Part shown: piece after piece, positions 11,473 to 25,200 of the stretch
Numbering within the stretch: the first letter of the stretch is position 1
Layout of the letters: every line of letters begins with the position of its first letter
NCBI GenBank assembly: GCA_013396995.1
Contig: VWZP01004518.1
Coordinates: forward strand, 205,835-269,834
Direction: 5' to 3'
Origin: Dicaeum eximium
Taxonomy: Eukaryota > Chordata > Aves > Passeriformes > Dicaeidae
Length of the DNA stretch: 64,000 nt
Translations under genes and position numbers: made by a program
The notes under the pieces: model-generated
The model's input: the letters and a program-made list of their open reading frames with translations, nothing else
What the model was told of the DNA's origin: nothing
Database searches by the model: none

Positions 11473-14400
11473 TTTGTATAGGCAAACTAGAGATGCCTGA
11501 ATGGGGTTGGGAGCAGTGTGTGTATCTTAAGCCTTAAGTGTAAACCACAGTGATGAAAAATCTGTGATCCAAGACTAAAAGCTGGAAGTTTTACTCACTC
11601 ATGTCATCCACATCTTTAAGGAAGGCAAACAAGACCTGGTTTTAACCAGTGAGTTAGTCCAGGCAGTTCTGCTGAACAGAGATTGAAGTGCTGCTGAGAT
11701 TTCCACAGCCTCAGTTTTGTATGACAAGTGTTGTTTTGAGTAATATGGTACCACTTTGGTACAGGATCTAGACACTGTTTTCATCACAGAAGATTTTCCT
11801 GTGCCACAGTATACTTGAAAAGTGATTTATAACTTGGTAAGTACTTGTAGCCTTGTAATCTTTTTAAAAAAGTTGACTCTCCCAAAGAAGACATTTTTAG
11901 CTATCAGCATTTGTAGTAGTTGATTATTTTTTTTACCACCACCCCCATGCTAGCTGCAGAGTAAAGTAATTTGATTGTGGTTTCTAAACAGATGTACTTG
12001 GAAGAAAACCTGGCCAGAAATAACACATCAAAAGACAATTATCGTTTTGTTATATATTTATTATGTAGCATCTTCTTTTCTTGCCCCTTGTTGTCAGCTG
12101 AAAATTTTTCAGGTTTCTTTTCAGAAGTGTTCCGTTTTGGGTAACAAGCAGAGACAGAAAAAGTGTGTGTGTGATGTTTCCTTTTTTAGCAGGAAATCAA
12201 TGGGAATATACATTACCCAAAGTAAGGGAGCAGCAGTTCTAGAGCAAGGTCCTGACACACAAACATGGAAATGACGTGCAAAGACTAAAATATGTACACA
12301 CAGAGAAATGTCCATGGGTGGTTTTCTTTTTACCCCCTCAGGGTCTAGAGGGAAAAAAATCCTCCTGTTTGTTACCATGGTCACTGTTTTTAATGATGGC
12401 ATTTGCCAAAAGTTACCACACTGCACTTTTTTTAGCTTGGTGCTGCAAAGCCCTCTGCCTTTTAGCTTCTGGTAAGGTTTTTTGCTTAGAAGAGATCAGC
12501 TACAAAGGATTTGGTTTGTATTCTTTTTCTAACAACCATGAAAATCAATAACAGAACTTCCCTGTCTTAGTGATGTAGGGTCCTAATCTGAGCACACACT
12601 TTATCCTTAAGAGAAAACCATTGTGGTAATTTGCTGGCAATTACTCTAAGGCAATCAGCAAAGTACTCCTGTGATTTCTGCTAACCCAAAGGAAACCACA
12701 AGCCAGTCTGTCTTGAGTAGTTCCTGTGATTTTTCTCATACCAGCAGCTGATGCCTTTTTTTGTCCTTTTCCTGTGATGCTCCAGCTACTTCACTTGGAC
12801 AGCCTCGTGCCTGCAAACCAAGCATTCATGTTGGCTTACGTGAGAAATCAGTTTCCGCAGATACATTTTGCTCTGTTGGAAAGTTATTTGATCCTTGGCT
12901 TTCCATCTTCCTCATTAAACATGCAGGTCAAATTAGTTCCTTTTTTTACTGTACTTGCATTCACTTGAAGACTGGTGGCATTCCCAGAGATTCTGAAGCT
13001 GTAGCTTGCATTTATCTCTGTGGTTTTTAATATTAGTTCTTTCAGCAATGCATAAGGTATTTCATACCAAGCTTCTTAGGCTTTGCATTGCAGTGGTATG
13101 ATGCTGCCTTGTTTTACACAGACATTCAAATATATGACCAGTGTAGATGTCTGGACCTTACTGCCTAATATGAGATGTTTTCCAGATGGCTTTGAAGGAC
13201 TGGGCAATTTTCACATTAAGGGATGATCTGAGAGCATTTTGGAGAGTTTGCATGTGCAGGCAATTCTAGCAGTGGTAAAAGATGAGCCATGCCTTTTGTT
13301 GATGGAGCTGGAACACCTGGGAGATCCAGCCACTCCTGTGGAACTAAAACAACCAGTTCCTGTCTTGGAGAAATGATTGCTGATGTTTTCTTTTTCCTCT
13401 TGAGTGCCAACACCAAGGCTAGTGATGTTCAGCTGGGGGCCTTATTTTAATTCTCAAACTTTACATGTACCTCTCTGTGACTAGGAAGACCCTTGGTGCC
13501 AGGAATGCACAAATGGCCTCCACTCAGTGCCAGTGTTTTTTGTGGCAAGTACACTGGAAGCATGGATTATTTAACTGTTCATTTGCCTATGCTGATTTTG
13601 AAGGCAAGCAAAATGCCATAATCTTCCTTCTTTGGAAGTGCTTTGGCTGTGCATTTTCTTTTTTCTCCCAGAAGGTTTTCTGCTTACAAACTGGATTTTA
13701 CAATCACAGAATCCATCTCCCAGACTTTCAGTATACACTCTCCTAATGCTTTGAATGCATTAACAAAATAATGCAGTTTGGAGAGCATCTTGAACAGAAA
13801 TTCACCTTAACTCATCTATAAATTATTGTGTCCTTGTTGCGATATGAGCAAGCCAGTTTTTCTTGAAAACAGGAATTTATTCATTACTTAGTCTAGTTCA
13901 AATTCTTTTTCCAGCCAAAGGAGAAGCTGCATGACTTTCCCTTTATTTTGGAGGGTGAAAATAAATTTGAAAGCTGCATGGATTAAAGTGCTGCAGTCAA
14001 GGGAAGCAGAACTGACTTGGAAGCAGATACTGCATTTATACAGAATTGTGATACGCAACTGTGAAGCTTTTTTGTAACAAGATAGAGACAGGTATTTTTC
14101 TTTCCTGAATGAAGATAACTTGCTTCCTTATTCCTGTAGTTGTTTGTGGTGGTCAGAAAAAATACCCAGAAACTGAGTTTCTGAAAATACAATATTCATG
14201 GTGCTTAACTGGCTGTGGTTTCATAGTTACTTTATCTTGTGAAGTTCAGCTGGCTGTTGACAAAGTAATAATGCTTTCTAACCATTTTTATCCATTTTAT
14301 ACCAGCAGTGCTATTAAATCAGTTGCATAGTAAGCTGTCAGGAGCTGACCCTGCTGCAAATGGAGTTTTGTGGGGTTTTTTTATTTGGTTGGGTTTTTTT

Positions 14401-17400
14401 TGGTTATCCCTTGATTGTTTTAGTTTTTGCCACGAGCCTGAAATTGAATTGGATTTATAGAGTCACACAACAGCACAGGTGTTCATTGGGCCACATCTTA
14501 TCACTGCAGGATGTCAGCAAGCTCTGCCTGTGGATGCACTGGTGGCATCAAAGTGTTTAGTGACTGACCCTGACTTTCCCTGTGGTCCTTACAGGTGAGG
14601 CTTGGTTTTTCTGTAATGCCTAGAAGTTGAGATGAACCTGAAATCCTTTCAAGGAGGTCTTTTTCACCAAGGTCATCTTAACAGTTTCTTTGAGGCTCTA
14701 CAAGGAGTTAGTTGTTGGCAGGATGGGAAGGAGATCTGGCAATCTGCAGTGAGAACTGATCCAAGGATTCCGAGTTCGCTAAGAGAGTGGCATTTTTTCC
14801 ATGGAAGAAAATATACATCATTGAGGAACTAGAGGCTCTAATTCATCTTTGTTCTTCAATCTGCCTCACTCTGGCTTACAGAGAAGCTCATGAGTACTAT
14901 GGGTGCTCAGCATTCATGGAAACTGGCTTGCTTTACTCTAATTATTCTTAAATTTGATATGCTGCAGGTCCAGCTTTGGATGTTTTGAGGTGCACACTGT
15001 TTCTCTAACCAAGACTGTGAGCATTCAGCAAACCCCTATAAATAGGAAGTTTAGCACCTGCAGATTTCATGTTTGGACCTCAAGGGGTCCCATTTTCATT
15101 TCATCCCATTATTTTTAATTTTTCTTCCAATTGCTTAAGTCTCTTGTTTATCAACAACTGTAAAATCCTTTATCCCATGGGTACTGCTTTCCTGTTGAAG
15201 TAACATTACATAAAGGCTTAAGCTTAGAGTTTCATGCCTACTGCTTTTTCCCCCATCATACTCAGAGGGATCCTTTTAATTTTTCATGAACCAGGAATTT
15301 CAGGCTATTAAAGGTAAAAATGCTGCTCCATGGAGTGTTTGAAATCAAAGTAGCAGCATGAGGACAGGACCATGAAAAGCAGGGAAAGGCATGGTTAGAA
15401 CCACTGGTCTAAACTGTTGATGAATCAAGCCTGGTATTCTTTTTTTTTCCCCATTTGCCTCTTGTAAACACCCCTTGTAATCATGCTATTTGATAGGGAT
15501 TCACAAAAACTCGATCTTGGGCTTCCAAAGAAATCTGGAGAGACCCTGACAAAGTGCACGAGGCTGTGTGAGTTCAACAGTGCAGATAAGATGGGGTTTT
15601 GTCTCCCTATTGACTGTCCTAAATAGAGCAGTTGAGTGCTGATGAATTCAAGGCTAATTTGCCATTTCATGACTCAGTTGCTGCCCTGGAACTTGGCTGC
15701 CAAAAACTCTTTTTTTTTCTATTTTAGCAGGGCCCAGTGAGTTGTGTCAATGTCACTGCTGGATTTAGGAGTGGGTGGCCAATGGAAGATGAATTTTTGT
15801 GGGTCCAGCTCACTGGTAGTATGGAGTATTTAGAATAAAACAAACTAGTTGTGCCTGTGTGTCCAGGCATCTCTGCTCCTGGATCATCTGTCTTACTGGA
15901 AGAAAGTGCTTTTCACTTCTCCATGACAATTTAAAGGGAGGCTTCCTAATCAAACAAACAGTAGGGCTTGAAGGGATGTCCCTCAAGATGCTCTTCCTTT
16001 CCACCAGGGCGGAAAATTTTGCCTGCCACCCCAGGTAGAGTAGGACCCACAAACTTTAAAATGTTTTCAACCTCTGGAATACTGAGATGTAACCCAGGTG
16101 TGGTTGAATCCTGAAGAAAAAGGCAGATACAAAACAAGATGAAGAGTTTAGTCTCTGTTTTCCAGCTCCTGAGTAGAGCAGCTTTGTTTTGTGCCTTGAG
16201 AAAAATCCCCAACAGCCACGTCCCACCTCACTTTGCCTCCTGTTGCTTTCCCTAACTTAAAGGCAATGCAACAAGAGATATTTTTGTTGTAGATGATGGA
16301 AGAAAAAGACTTTCTTTTACTTTGATCCTTATCACCCAGATTCTTTTCCATGCTTTGCTCAAAGGAATTTTTGCTCATTAATTGCCTCAAAGTAGGGAAG
16401 AGTTCCATTAATTAGTTGTTTATAGCATTTTACTATTTCATTCCTTCTCACGATATGAGCTTCAAATGTATAATCTTTGTTTGTTCTTATAACAGAAATC
16501 TGTTCATGGAATACAGTATTTAGGAAAACTGATAAAATCTATAAAAAGATAGTTACAGAATTAATTGATGTGAATTACTGAATATTTTGCTCAAAACAAT
16601 GACACTTGATACCTTGCCTTTGGCAACTAAGGCCAAATATAGAGGAACTTCCTGATTCTTAAATTCAGTATTTTTATTCCTTTAAACAAGGTTTACATAT
16701 TGCTTCATTACTAAGTGTTTTTAGTCATGAGCAATTTACTTTCTATTCTGCTCTGGAAGATACAGCTTAAAGAAATGCTCCAAATTCTGCTATTTTGTGT
16801 ATCCTAAATCAACTGCAATATTGCTTTTTGTTATAACAAAAAAAGGCCAAGAAATGCAGGTTTCTGCTAGAACCTGTTATGTTTTTTCTCATAGGCTCTG
16901 AATGCTGGATTTCAATATTTTTTTGCCTTCTTTGTGGTTTTTTTTCTATTTTTTTTCCTGTCCTGAGGAATGGCAAATAATCCCAATGCATTAAAAAAAT
17001 AACAAAAAGTACTTTATGCTCTTAAACATTATTGTGTGGAAAGAGAAGAGGAAAACATTTGGATAAGTGAGTGGGTCTGGTTTTTGTGAGGGTGCAAATC
17101 TGTAGCCATCCAGTGACATGCTCATGTTCTTAGCTCACAGCCTGTGTTATATGAGAAAACAGTATCACATTACACTCTTACCTTCTCTTGGGCATGTGAG
17201 GATATTTTTAACAATTCTGAATTAAAACAAAGTCAGAAAAAGCACTTTTTATGGAAGTAGACATCAACAGCTCGTTGTTTTAGCTTTTGACTTACTAGTC
17301 TGGTTAAAATACAATTTCCTAAGAGTCAGAAGTACTGTTCTTCATTTTATGCCTTTGCTATAAGCAATGGTACTTCTACATCAGTGCCTGCTAACTAAGC

Positions 17401-19110
17401 AAGCTTGTAGCAGTTCACCTTTGGGAAAACATAAGAAATAAGAAATGTGCATAAGAAATTTCTATTGTAGAGCTAGAAAGTACTTTGGAGAGGTAAATTC
17501 AACTAGATTTTTTGAAGTACATTTTGAAGTCACTCTACGTTCTTGTATTTTGACAGTAATTTTTGTCTTAGGGTAGATATTTAAAAGAAGTTCATTTTCA
17601 TGCCAGCAAGCAGAAAATGAGTTAGTTTATGTAAGTTTTACCACAGTGTTCTTCACTAAAGTGAACAGAATGGCTCTTTCAATTCAGTTCTTCATTACTC
17701 TGTTGATATGTGTATATATACTACAATACAGAATATTGACACCACAAGCCAGGCCTGTATAACTATCCTCATGTTGTATGTTTGGTGTCCTTAAGAATGT
17801 ACCATATATAAAGGTATAGATAGAGACAAAGCTAAACTCTGAACTGAAAGAAGGTGAAACATTTAGATTGACTATTTATAATGTGCTTTTTTATATAGTT
17901 ACAGTAAGGGTTTGGTAGCAGCACTGTGTTCAAGGACTGCTTTTTGACATCCTCATTACCCTGTTACTGACTTTTTAAATTAGGCTGTGTACATGTGCTT
18001 TTGTCATTGGTGGTTGATGTATTATCTTGCTACTTCGAAGAGTTAAATTAATTTCTAAACTTGTAGCCATCCATCTTGGCAACTGTTTTGTATTTTGCAA
18101 CCACGAGGTGCAGAAGGGAGAGCAGCTTTTCCTCAGAGCTGCTGCTTTCTGTTCCCTTGCTGACAGGGATTTTGCTGGGGGTGTTTCTCTGGCATCAGGG
18201 TTCCTGTAGTGCTCTGAGAGGGCTGCCCTGAGGAGCCAAGGCTGTGAAACGTGCTCCACTCTGACAGCCACAGCACAACCCCTCCTTTTTCAACTTTGCT
18301 GAATAAAAAGGTTTAGCCTCCTCCTGGTTTCAGGCAGCCTTTGGCAAACTACTGGTTTTTATTTGTGGTTTTATGCTGGTTCTGACTAGGGCACTCCTCA
18401 TTGCTGTGTGGTTCTAACAATCAAATTTCAATTTGTTCTGTTGGCAAATGCATAAGGCACAAGGGGAATTTTCTGTATATGTGAACAGAAATACTTTGTT
18501 TTCCTTTATTTCTTAAACCCTTGGCATGATTTTTCTCTATCTCCAAGCTTGACTGTTTCCCATATACACTCTGTATGTATATGTTGATCGAGTTAATCTT
18601 TTTGGTGGCCATAAATTATATTTCTGTGTGTCTTGCACCACTTAGCAATGAAAAACATTGTTTTATTTTGGTTTAAGCTCCCTTTGTTCTTAAAAGAGAG
18701 GTTTTAAAACCCATTTACGAGCCCTGAGGTAGAGAAGGACAATTATCAAAGAAAACATGAAATTTTAGAGTTTGACGAGGCAGTCTGTATGTCTGTTAGG
18801 AAAGGATTGCAGTGTATAATATGAACTCTTCTCCTGTGATTTCCACAATCCTACCAGAAAAAATGGCATCTTCTGTGATGTTGTTTGGTCTTAAGTAAAA
18901 CATGTGGATCTTTACTGCATGCCTTTTAATACAGAAAGGAATCAGTCCTGTTGGTCTTCGTGTCTGGGACCCCTTCACATCCCAAATTTGTAAAGACTAT
19001 TACACTCATGTAATGGAGCACACTGCTCCATTAAGCCAGGAGCTGTTTTCAGTAAGGAGGCATTGTAAAAACATTTGTAGAATGTGGATCTTTTATTTGA
19101 GGATCAGTAA
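11473..19110. other. Unique noncoding sequence, no gene seen
   Basis: 7.6 kb of unique AT-rich DNA. A G/T-rich tract lies at about 14370-14405. Open frames are all below 105 codons and none has recognisable protein character. I see no tRNA box A/B pair, no LTR and no CR1 tail in this interval. Confidence 0.65.
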
Positions 19111-19113
19111 GGG

Positions 19114-19291
19114 TTGATATTTTTATAGCTGTTTTTGCAGATTGTTCAAACCATATTTTGCAGGATTGGAGGAGGAAGATTGTGAAATGGCTTAGAGAGA
19201 ATATGCTCAAAGTAAACATCACAGCACACTTGGGTGTGTTGTGGCAAAATATGGTTTGAACAATCTGCAAAAACAGCTATAAAAATATCAA
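19114..19291. repeat. Perfect 48-nt inverted repeat with 82-nt spacer
   Basis: The left arm at 19114-19161 (from TTGATATTTTTATAGC to ATATTTTGC) is the exact reverse complement of the right arm at 19244-19291. I checked it base by base and found 48 of 48 matches. With one G-T wobble the stem can extend three more pairs (19111-19113 with 19292-19294). The 82-nt spacer is not repetitive. A transcript from either strand could fold into a long hairpin. There is no flanking target-site duplication, no terminal TG/CA and no transposase, so a mobile-element origin is unsupported. Fold-back or template-switch duplication is a plausible alternative. Confidence 0.95.
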
Positions 19292-20651
19292 TCCACATAA
19301 ATAAAAATATTTAACAGATTGAAGAGAACTCAGCATCGTGTAACAGCCATGATATGTCACATTCCAAGATCCCAAGGCATGTTACAGTCATTAATTAACT
19401 GGAAACAATAACTTCCTTTGTTTGATGACAAGTAGTGTTTCCTCCTGATGAGGCAGAGAGGATTAGATGCCTATCTCAAAGCAAAAACATGCTGCTTTAA
19501 AAGATACTTTTATAAGTGCCTATTCTTTTCTGTTTTCACTCACTTTCATGTAAGGGTGTGTATCACATCACCTCGTTGTGTGTTTAATTGCTTAATTGCA
19601 TCCTACTCTTCCTCTGCTTTGATGCTGGTGGAGGAGTAAATAATTTTGCTCAGAGGGCAGACAAATATTCTGCTGGTGTGAGTTAAAATTCAGTACAATG
19701 TTATTTTAACAAAAAACTGAAAGCAGACACTCTTGTGAGGAGTGAATTTTCATGGAAAATGCAACTTTTCTCTTGTAAGACCAGTGACAAAGTTCTTTTT
19801 TAACATGTATGTATATTCATTAGCATAAAATAGCTTTTAGCCTTAAGGAAGGATGTCAGCTCAAGTGGAAGAAGATAATGTGAAATAAAAAACCACAGCT
19901 GATGAAGGTTTTGTTGGGAAGAGAAAGATGGTGCTCCTTTCTCCCAGCATACTGTTAGGCTGTCTTTTGCCCCACGTGGCCCCAGGTCTAGCTCTTCCTT
20001 TGCAACTGGAAGTTTAACTAAACAGACAAAATGTTGTATATCAGATGTAGTCCTCAGCATAACACAGGCAGGTCTGACAAGCAGGAAGGGGCCAAGAGTG
20101 AGCAGCAAGAAGGAAACCCACTGCAGTTCCCTCCTCTCTGCAGAGCACAGATGGCTCTCGTGATTTGCTTATTTTAATAGGCCTTCGTGGGATGCAGAAG
20201 GAATGTTCCAGCTGAGGAAAGCCAGTGTAGTAACACCATGAATCAGTGTGCCAGACTGATCTGCTCGCTTCCCAGGAAAAAAAAAAAAGAAATAAAATCA
20301 AAAAAGCAGTAAGTCATTCTGGTTTAGGCTGGATAAAACAACGGCTGCTCCAGGGGCTGATAGAGTCTGGAGGGCTCTTTAAAAGGCCTGCTTGAAAATT
20401 TGTTTTCTCAAATTATGTCCAAATACTCCCTGTGAGCTCCCAGTCCCACCCTTCTGTCCAGTACTGAGCCCTGTGCTGTTATGCAATGCAGCCTTTGAAA
20501 GCTGCACTCTGTTCTTAGCAGACACCAGCCTGGATGTCAGAGGGCCGGGGTGGGCTTGTTTTTCTCGTCCTTGCAGCTCTTTGTAAACAAATCACTCTGA
20601 AAATCCCCTCTTCTGTGGGGGAATGATATGAAGGATGAGTTGTTGTTGTTG

Positions 20652-20689
20652 CTCCCTTTCTTTTTCTTTTTTTTTTTTCTCTTCTCCCT
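20652..20689. repeat. Pyrimidine tract
   Basis: A (TTG)n microsatellite of about four units is followed by about 38 uninterrupted pyrimidines that include a T12 run. Simple sequence; no function inferred. Confidence 0.7.
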
Positions 20690-22183
20690 GACCAGAAGCA
20701 CTCAGTAAGCTCATTTTTGGTTCAGGTTTTCACGAGGGCTGCTATTGTGATGTATTGGCCTTAGCAAGGGGATGCCCTTGCTGAATGGGCTGATGCCAGC
20801 TGACTTGTTCATCACACTGAAGTGCTACATACACAGGGTGATCCATCTCACATCATAAGACAGAGGAATGAAATTTGGAAAGCACCGTTACAAGTCACTG
20901 ATGTACATATTTAGCTCAGGGAAAACAAAGACAAAAAGAATCCTTGCTCCATAAAAGCAAATAACTTCAGCTCTCCTCGCGGCAATCAGGAGTTAATGTA
21001 GCTGATTGGAATTTTAGGAGGAGGTTCCAAGTCAGGTCCAAAGCTAAGGTGGTGTTCTAAAAGGTTGTTACAGAAATTATATGGCAATTGCAGATATTTT
21101 CAAAGCCATTTGTAGTGAGCAGGCAATTTATTTAGGTCCTGTACACTTCCTTCTCTAGAGAACTGAGATAAGTGACCTCTTCCTCACAGAAATGATGCCC
21201 TTTCCTCTCCTTGGTGGCACTTCCCACACTTGATGAACCAATTTCCAGAAGAGTCCAGTTTGGAAAAGAAGATACATAGAAACAATCAAAACTAGGTGTA
21301 TGTTGAGGTGTCATGGGAAATAAAGTTACCTTGTCTTTGGGACTCTAAAATGAAGTGTTTCAGCTTCTGCTCTGACCCTGGGGGTCTTTACTTCCCTTTT
21401 CATCACATCTGGCTCATAACAGCATAGTTCTTTTATTTTCATGGAGAAAAATATTTTAAAAGCCTCTTAGGTACAGAATGAGGAGAGAGAGGCATGAATA
21501 CTACACCAGGAACTAATGACCGGTTCTTTCCCCCCAAAATTTTTAGGAAGAATGTGCGTGTGTCTTCACTCTCAGTTTCTGCAGGGGGAAACCAGGTTTG
21601 TTTCAGCCCTAGCAAGGCTTTGGTTTGGCAGTGGTCTGGCAAGATGTTTAGGATGAGGTTCCCAGGAATGCTCAAGTGTTTCTAGGTATCTCTACAGACG
21701 TTGCTGGGCTCTCCACAAAGGGCTTGCTCTCAGCATGCCTCGGGTGTCTGTGTTATATTTTTGTCTCAAGGACCTGTTACCCTTAAGGAGTTTTGTCCTT
21801 GCTGTGCTCCAGGTGTCTTCCCAGGATCTTTCTAACTCTTCATGTTTAGTCCTGTCTGTATCTTCACCATTGAAATACTGAGAGCAGTCATTTTTGTGGC
21901 TTTCTCGTTAGTCCCCACGGGTGAATCTTCCCCATCATAAATGCCTGCTTTGCATGTGAGAGTCTAGAACCTCCTGAACTCCCTGAAGTTGTCATATCTT
22001 GTCTTTTCCTTACCCAAAAAAAGCTCTGCTTCCTTTCTCTTTTTCTACCAAGATTGGTTTCTACCCTTTTCCCAGTGCCTTCTGCTGACTAGCTGAAATT
22101 TTTCCTGCCCCAAGTTACCTCCAAGCTCACTTCCATACTTATTTTGCCTGGTTGCTGATTTGTCCTTTACACTGCAGGGGCAC

Positions 22184-22233
22184 TATATAATATATAATAT
22201 ATAATATTACATAATATTATAATAGTATATAAT
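22184..22233. repeat. AT-rich TATAATA-type repeat, palindromic
   Basis: About 50 bp made almost only of A and T, built on a TATAATA unit. It contains self-complementary ATAATATTA / TAATATTAT segments able to form a cruciform or hairpin. Confidence 0.75.
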
Positions 22234-25200
22234 CCATTACCCTATTTTCCTCACAGCAACCTGTATTTAATGGTGATGACTGAGAGATGAAGGGTTAAAA
22301 TGGCTGAGAAGTTGGTCAAGCGTTTTAGCCAAATGGCAAAACACGTTATGAGAATGATGTATACAAGTTTGTACATGAAAAGGTTTAAAATGCTCATTTT
22401 CTTCTGCCTAAAATCTTTTAGTTAAACATAATTTTTTAAATAATGCTAATTTTAGTCTTCTAAATACTTATGGGGAATTGGAGTGAAACAATCTTTTTGG
22501 TTTCAGACTATAAAAGATAATAATTTGTGTCTCTTGCACGAAAAGAAGTTTCATGTGCAGCTCTGGGGGATATTCATAATTACATTTGTGCTTGATTTTT
22601 CTCTTGACTTCTTGAGAATGGGGAATATATGAACACATGAGTCTAGGAGGTTAAAAAAAGGACAAATTAATTTAAATCAAGGGCTACTGCAAAATGAGAG
22701 ACAATACCAAAGAGAGTGACTATTTAACAGCTTTTTTGCATATTAACCTCAGTTTACAGACTCAGAAGAAACGGTGCAGTGTCCATGTGTGTTTTGTTTG
22801 TGGCTGAGGTCTGTTCCCCCCCTGAAATTTTATGCAATCCCAGACTTCAGTGCAAGGAGTTCAGGTTCTTATTCTTGATTCCCAAATTTTAAACCTAAAC
22901 ATGAATTATTTTCATGAGTCACCAGTCTCAGTTTTCCAGATAATTCTGTAATTTTTTGGGCTCCTTTTTATCCTCTTCTTTGGATATATACGGGCAACTG
23001 GTTCTACTGCATTTTGATGCTTTTGAAGTATTCACAGTGAAATTTGTGCAGAGCTGTGGGTTTTAAATTGGTCTATATATAGTGAACGTTTCCCTATACA
23101 TTTTTGATTGACTCACTGAAGTATTTAAAATCTGTTTCGAAATAAAAGCCTTGGTTATTTATATGACTGGTGATAAGGTAAAGACAGCTGTAAAGCATAA
23201 GTTTGCTAAAGGTTGTCTGCACTGGTTTCAACTGAAATTGTTATGCTGATGTGGGAGAGCAGACATACATCTAAGAAACAAAGTATTCCTGAACAGTTTT
23301 GTGATGTAATAGAGCAGTTTTGGAAAACTATGCTGCTTTGAAGAGGAAAGAATCTTGCTATCAAATTATGAAGGGAAGAACCTGTCTGTCCTATCCTGGT
23401 TTCTTGCTGAAGTCAATTTCTGAAGTATGTTCACAGAATCTTCTGCAGTGGAAAGTTCTTCCATTCCTCTACATTATGAAGAACAGATCCCTTGGAAGGA
23501 TATGTGAAAAAAAAAATATTTTTTGACTAGACTTGTTGTGACATTTCCTTATTCAGTCGTTTAAAAGCGCTGCTCCACTTTTGCACGACTGTGATCTTGA
23601 TGCAGCCTCCTTTCACCTTCAGCTCTCTGGTCACGTGTCAGCATGCCTGTTAATTTGGTTTTCCATAACATGGAGAAATATTTGGTTTAAGAGGCACACA
23701 CCTACATTTATATTTGGTAATGCATTGCTGGTTGACTCAGTTTGACATGAGACTCCAGGTGCTGTGAGAGGTTGTGACCAAGGATGTGTAATTCCTTTTG
23801 TGCTCTCTGGAGATAAACCTCTTCTCTTAAAACAAACCAATAGGAATAATATCAGCTATGACAAAGCTGTTTGGTGGCCCATCTGAGCCTTGCCTTTTGC
23901 ATTTATGTGTAATTCTAGCACTGGATGTGGAGCAGTGACAGATGCTGAGCAAACAAACCAGTGTGACTCCTCTTCCTACAAAAGCCTGGTGGTGTGTGTT
24001 CAAAGGCACTGTGGAATTTGTGGTTGTGCAGATCTGTGTCAGGGACACCCCTGCAGCTCAGTCTGGGCTCCAGCTTCCTGCCAAACATTGATTCCTGTGC
24101 TCTTAACCCCTTCTTTTGAGCCCTTGTTGGTAATTCTGGATAAGTCTTTGAAATGTCTACTACTCAATGCTCTTCTTTCCTAGCAGCAGATTTAAAAAAA
24201 AAAAACCAAAAACAAAAACAAAACAACTGAGTTTTACTAGTGATTCATCTACTCAGCTGAATGCTAGAACCATTTAATTATAGAGGAAGTAACAAAATAG
24301 GTTAAGGAACCTCCATGCAACTTACTTTGCAGAATGTTTTTCCCCATGTATTCTAACTTAAAGGGGGGAAAAGTGACTCCAAGGCTAGCTTGGCCTCAGG
24401 AACAAAAGTGCATCTTGCACTGCTGAGAGTTACTCATAAATCGCTGTATACACGGTCATTTGATCCCTGTCTGCTTGGCTTAATTAAAACACTGGAATGC
24501 TTGGTCAGTAGATAAGAGCATTTCTGGGAGTTATTTAAATTAGCAAGTACTCTGCTTACTGTCATTAAGTGCCTTTCCCCCAGCCCTCCTCCCCTGCTCC
24601 TCACAGCATGCAGCAAGGAGTGATATATGACTAAAGAATCATAACAGTGAAGTCACAGATGGTAGAAGGTAAAGCCTTCAAGTGAATGTTGAATCTCTTT
24701 GCTGTTCATGTTAAAAGTGGTCTGGAGGTGTTTCTTTTGTGTTTCTCTTATTTTTTTTTAAAAACCCCACTTCTCTCTCTTTTGTCTGAAACTTTGGGTC
24801 TTGACATGAAGAGGACATTTTTTGTAGAGGAAAATCAATGTGAAGCTGTAGATTATCTAAAAAACACATTTAAATGTAATGGTAGCAATTGGAATAGGCT
24901 GAATAATATTAAAATGTTCCATCTAGTATTTGGATTGTTGTTACCATTTGCTCTCCAGAGTGTATTTTAATTTGATTTCTTTTTTCCGTTTCCTTTGTTT
25001 GAAATATTTAGCAAGTGTTTGTATTTTTCAATTTCTTAGATTTTACTGCTGCAACTGTGGAATTTATTTTGGCCTTTTAAATATGAATGACTTGATATTT
25101 TCCCTATCCTTGTAAGGCATCTCGTTGCTCAACCTCTGTGAAGCAAAACATCTTTTAATGTGTCCTGATCACTACCAAGGGTAATGGGAAAAGACTGCTA

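Noticed and set aside
19114..19291. Inverted repeat as a MITE or DNA transposon with terminal inverted repeats
   Set aside because: No flanking target-site duplication (no TA or 8-bp repeat), no second copy in the window and no transposase remnant. It is kept only as an unexplained inverted repeat.
20763..20782. Small hairpin AGCAAGGG-GATG-CCCTTGCT as a terminator or microRNA
   Set aside because: An 8-bp stem with a 4-nt loop is too short for a microRNA precursor, and vertebrate transcription does not use intrinsic hairpin terminators. Such a stem is expected by chance in 64 kb.
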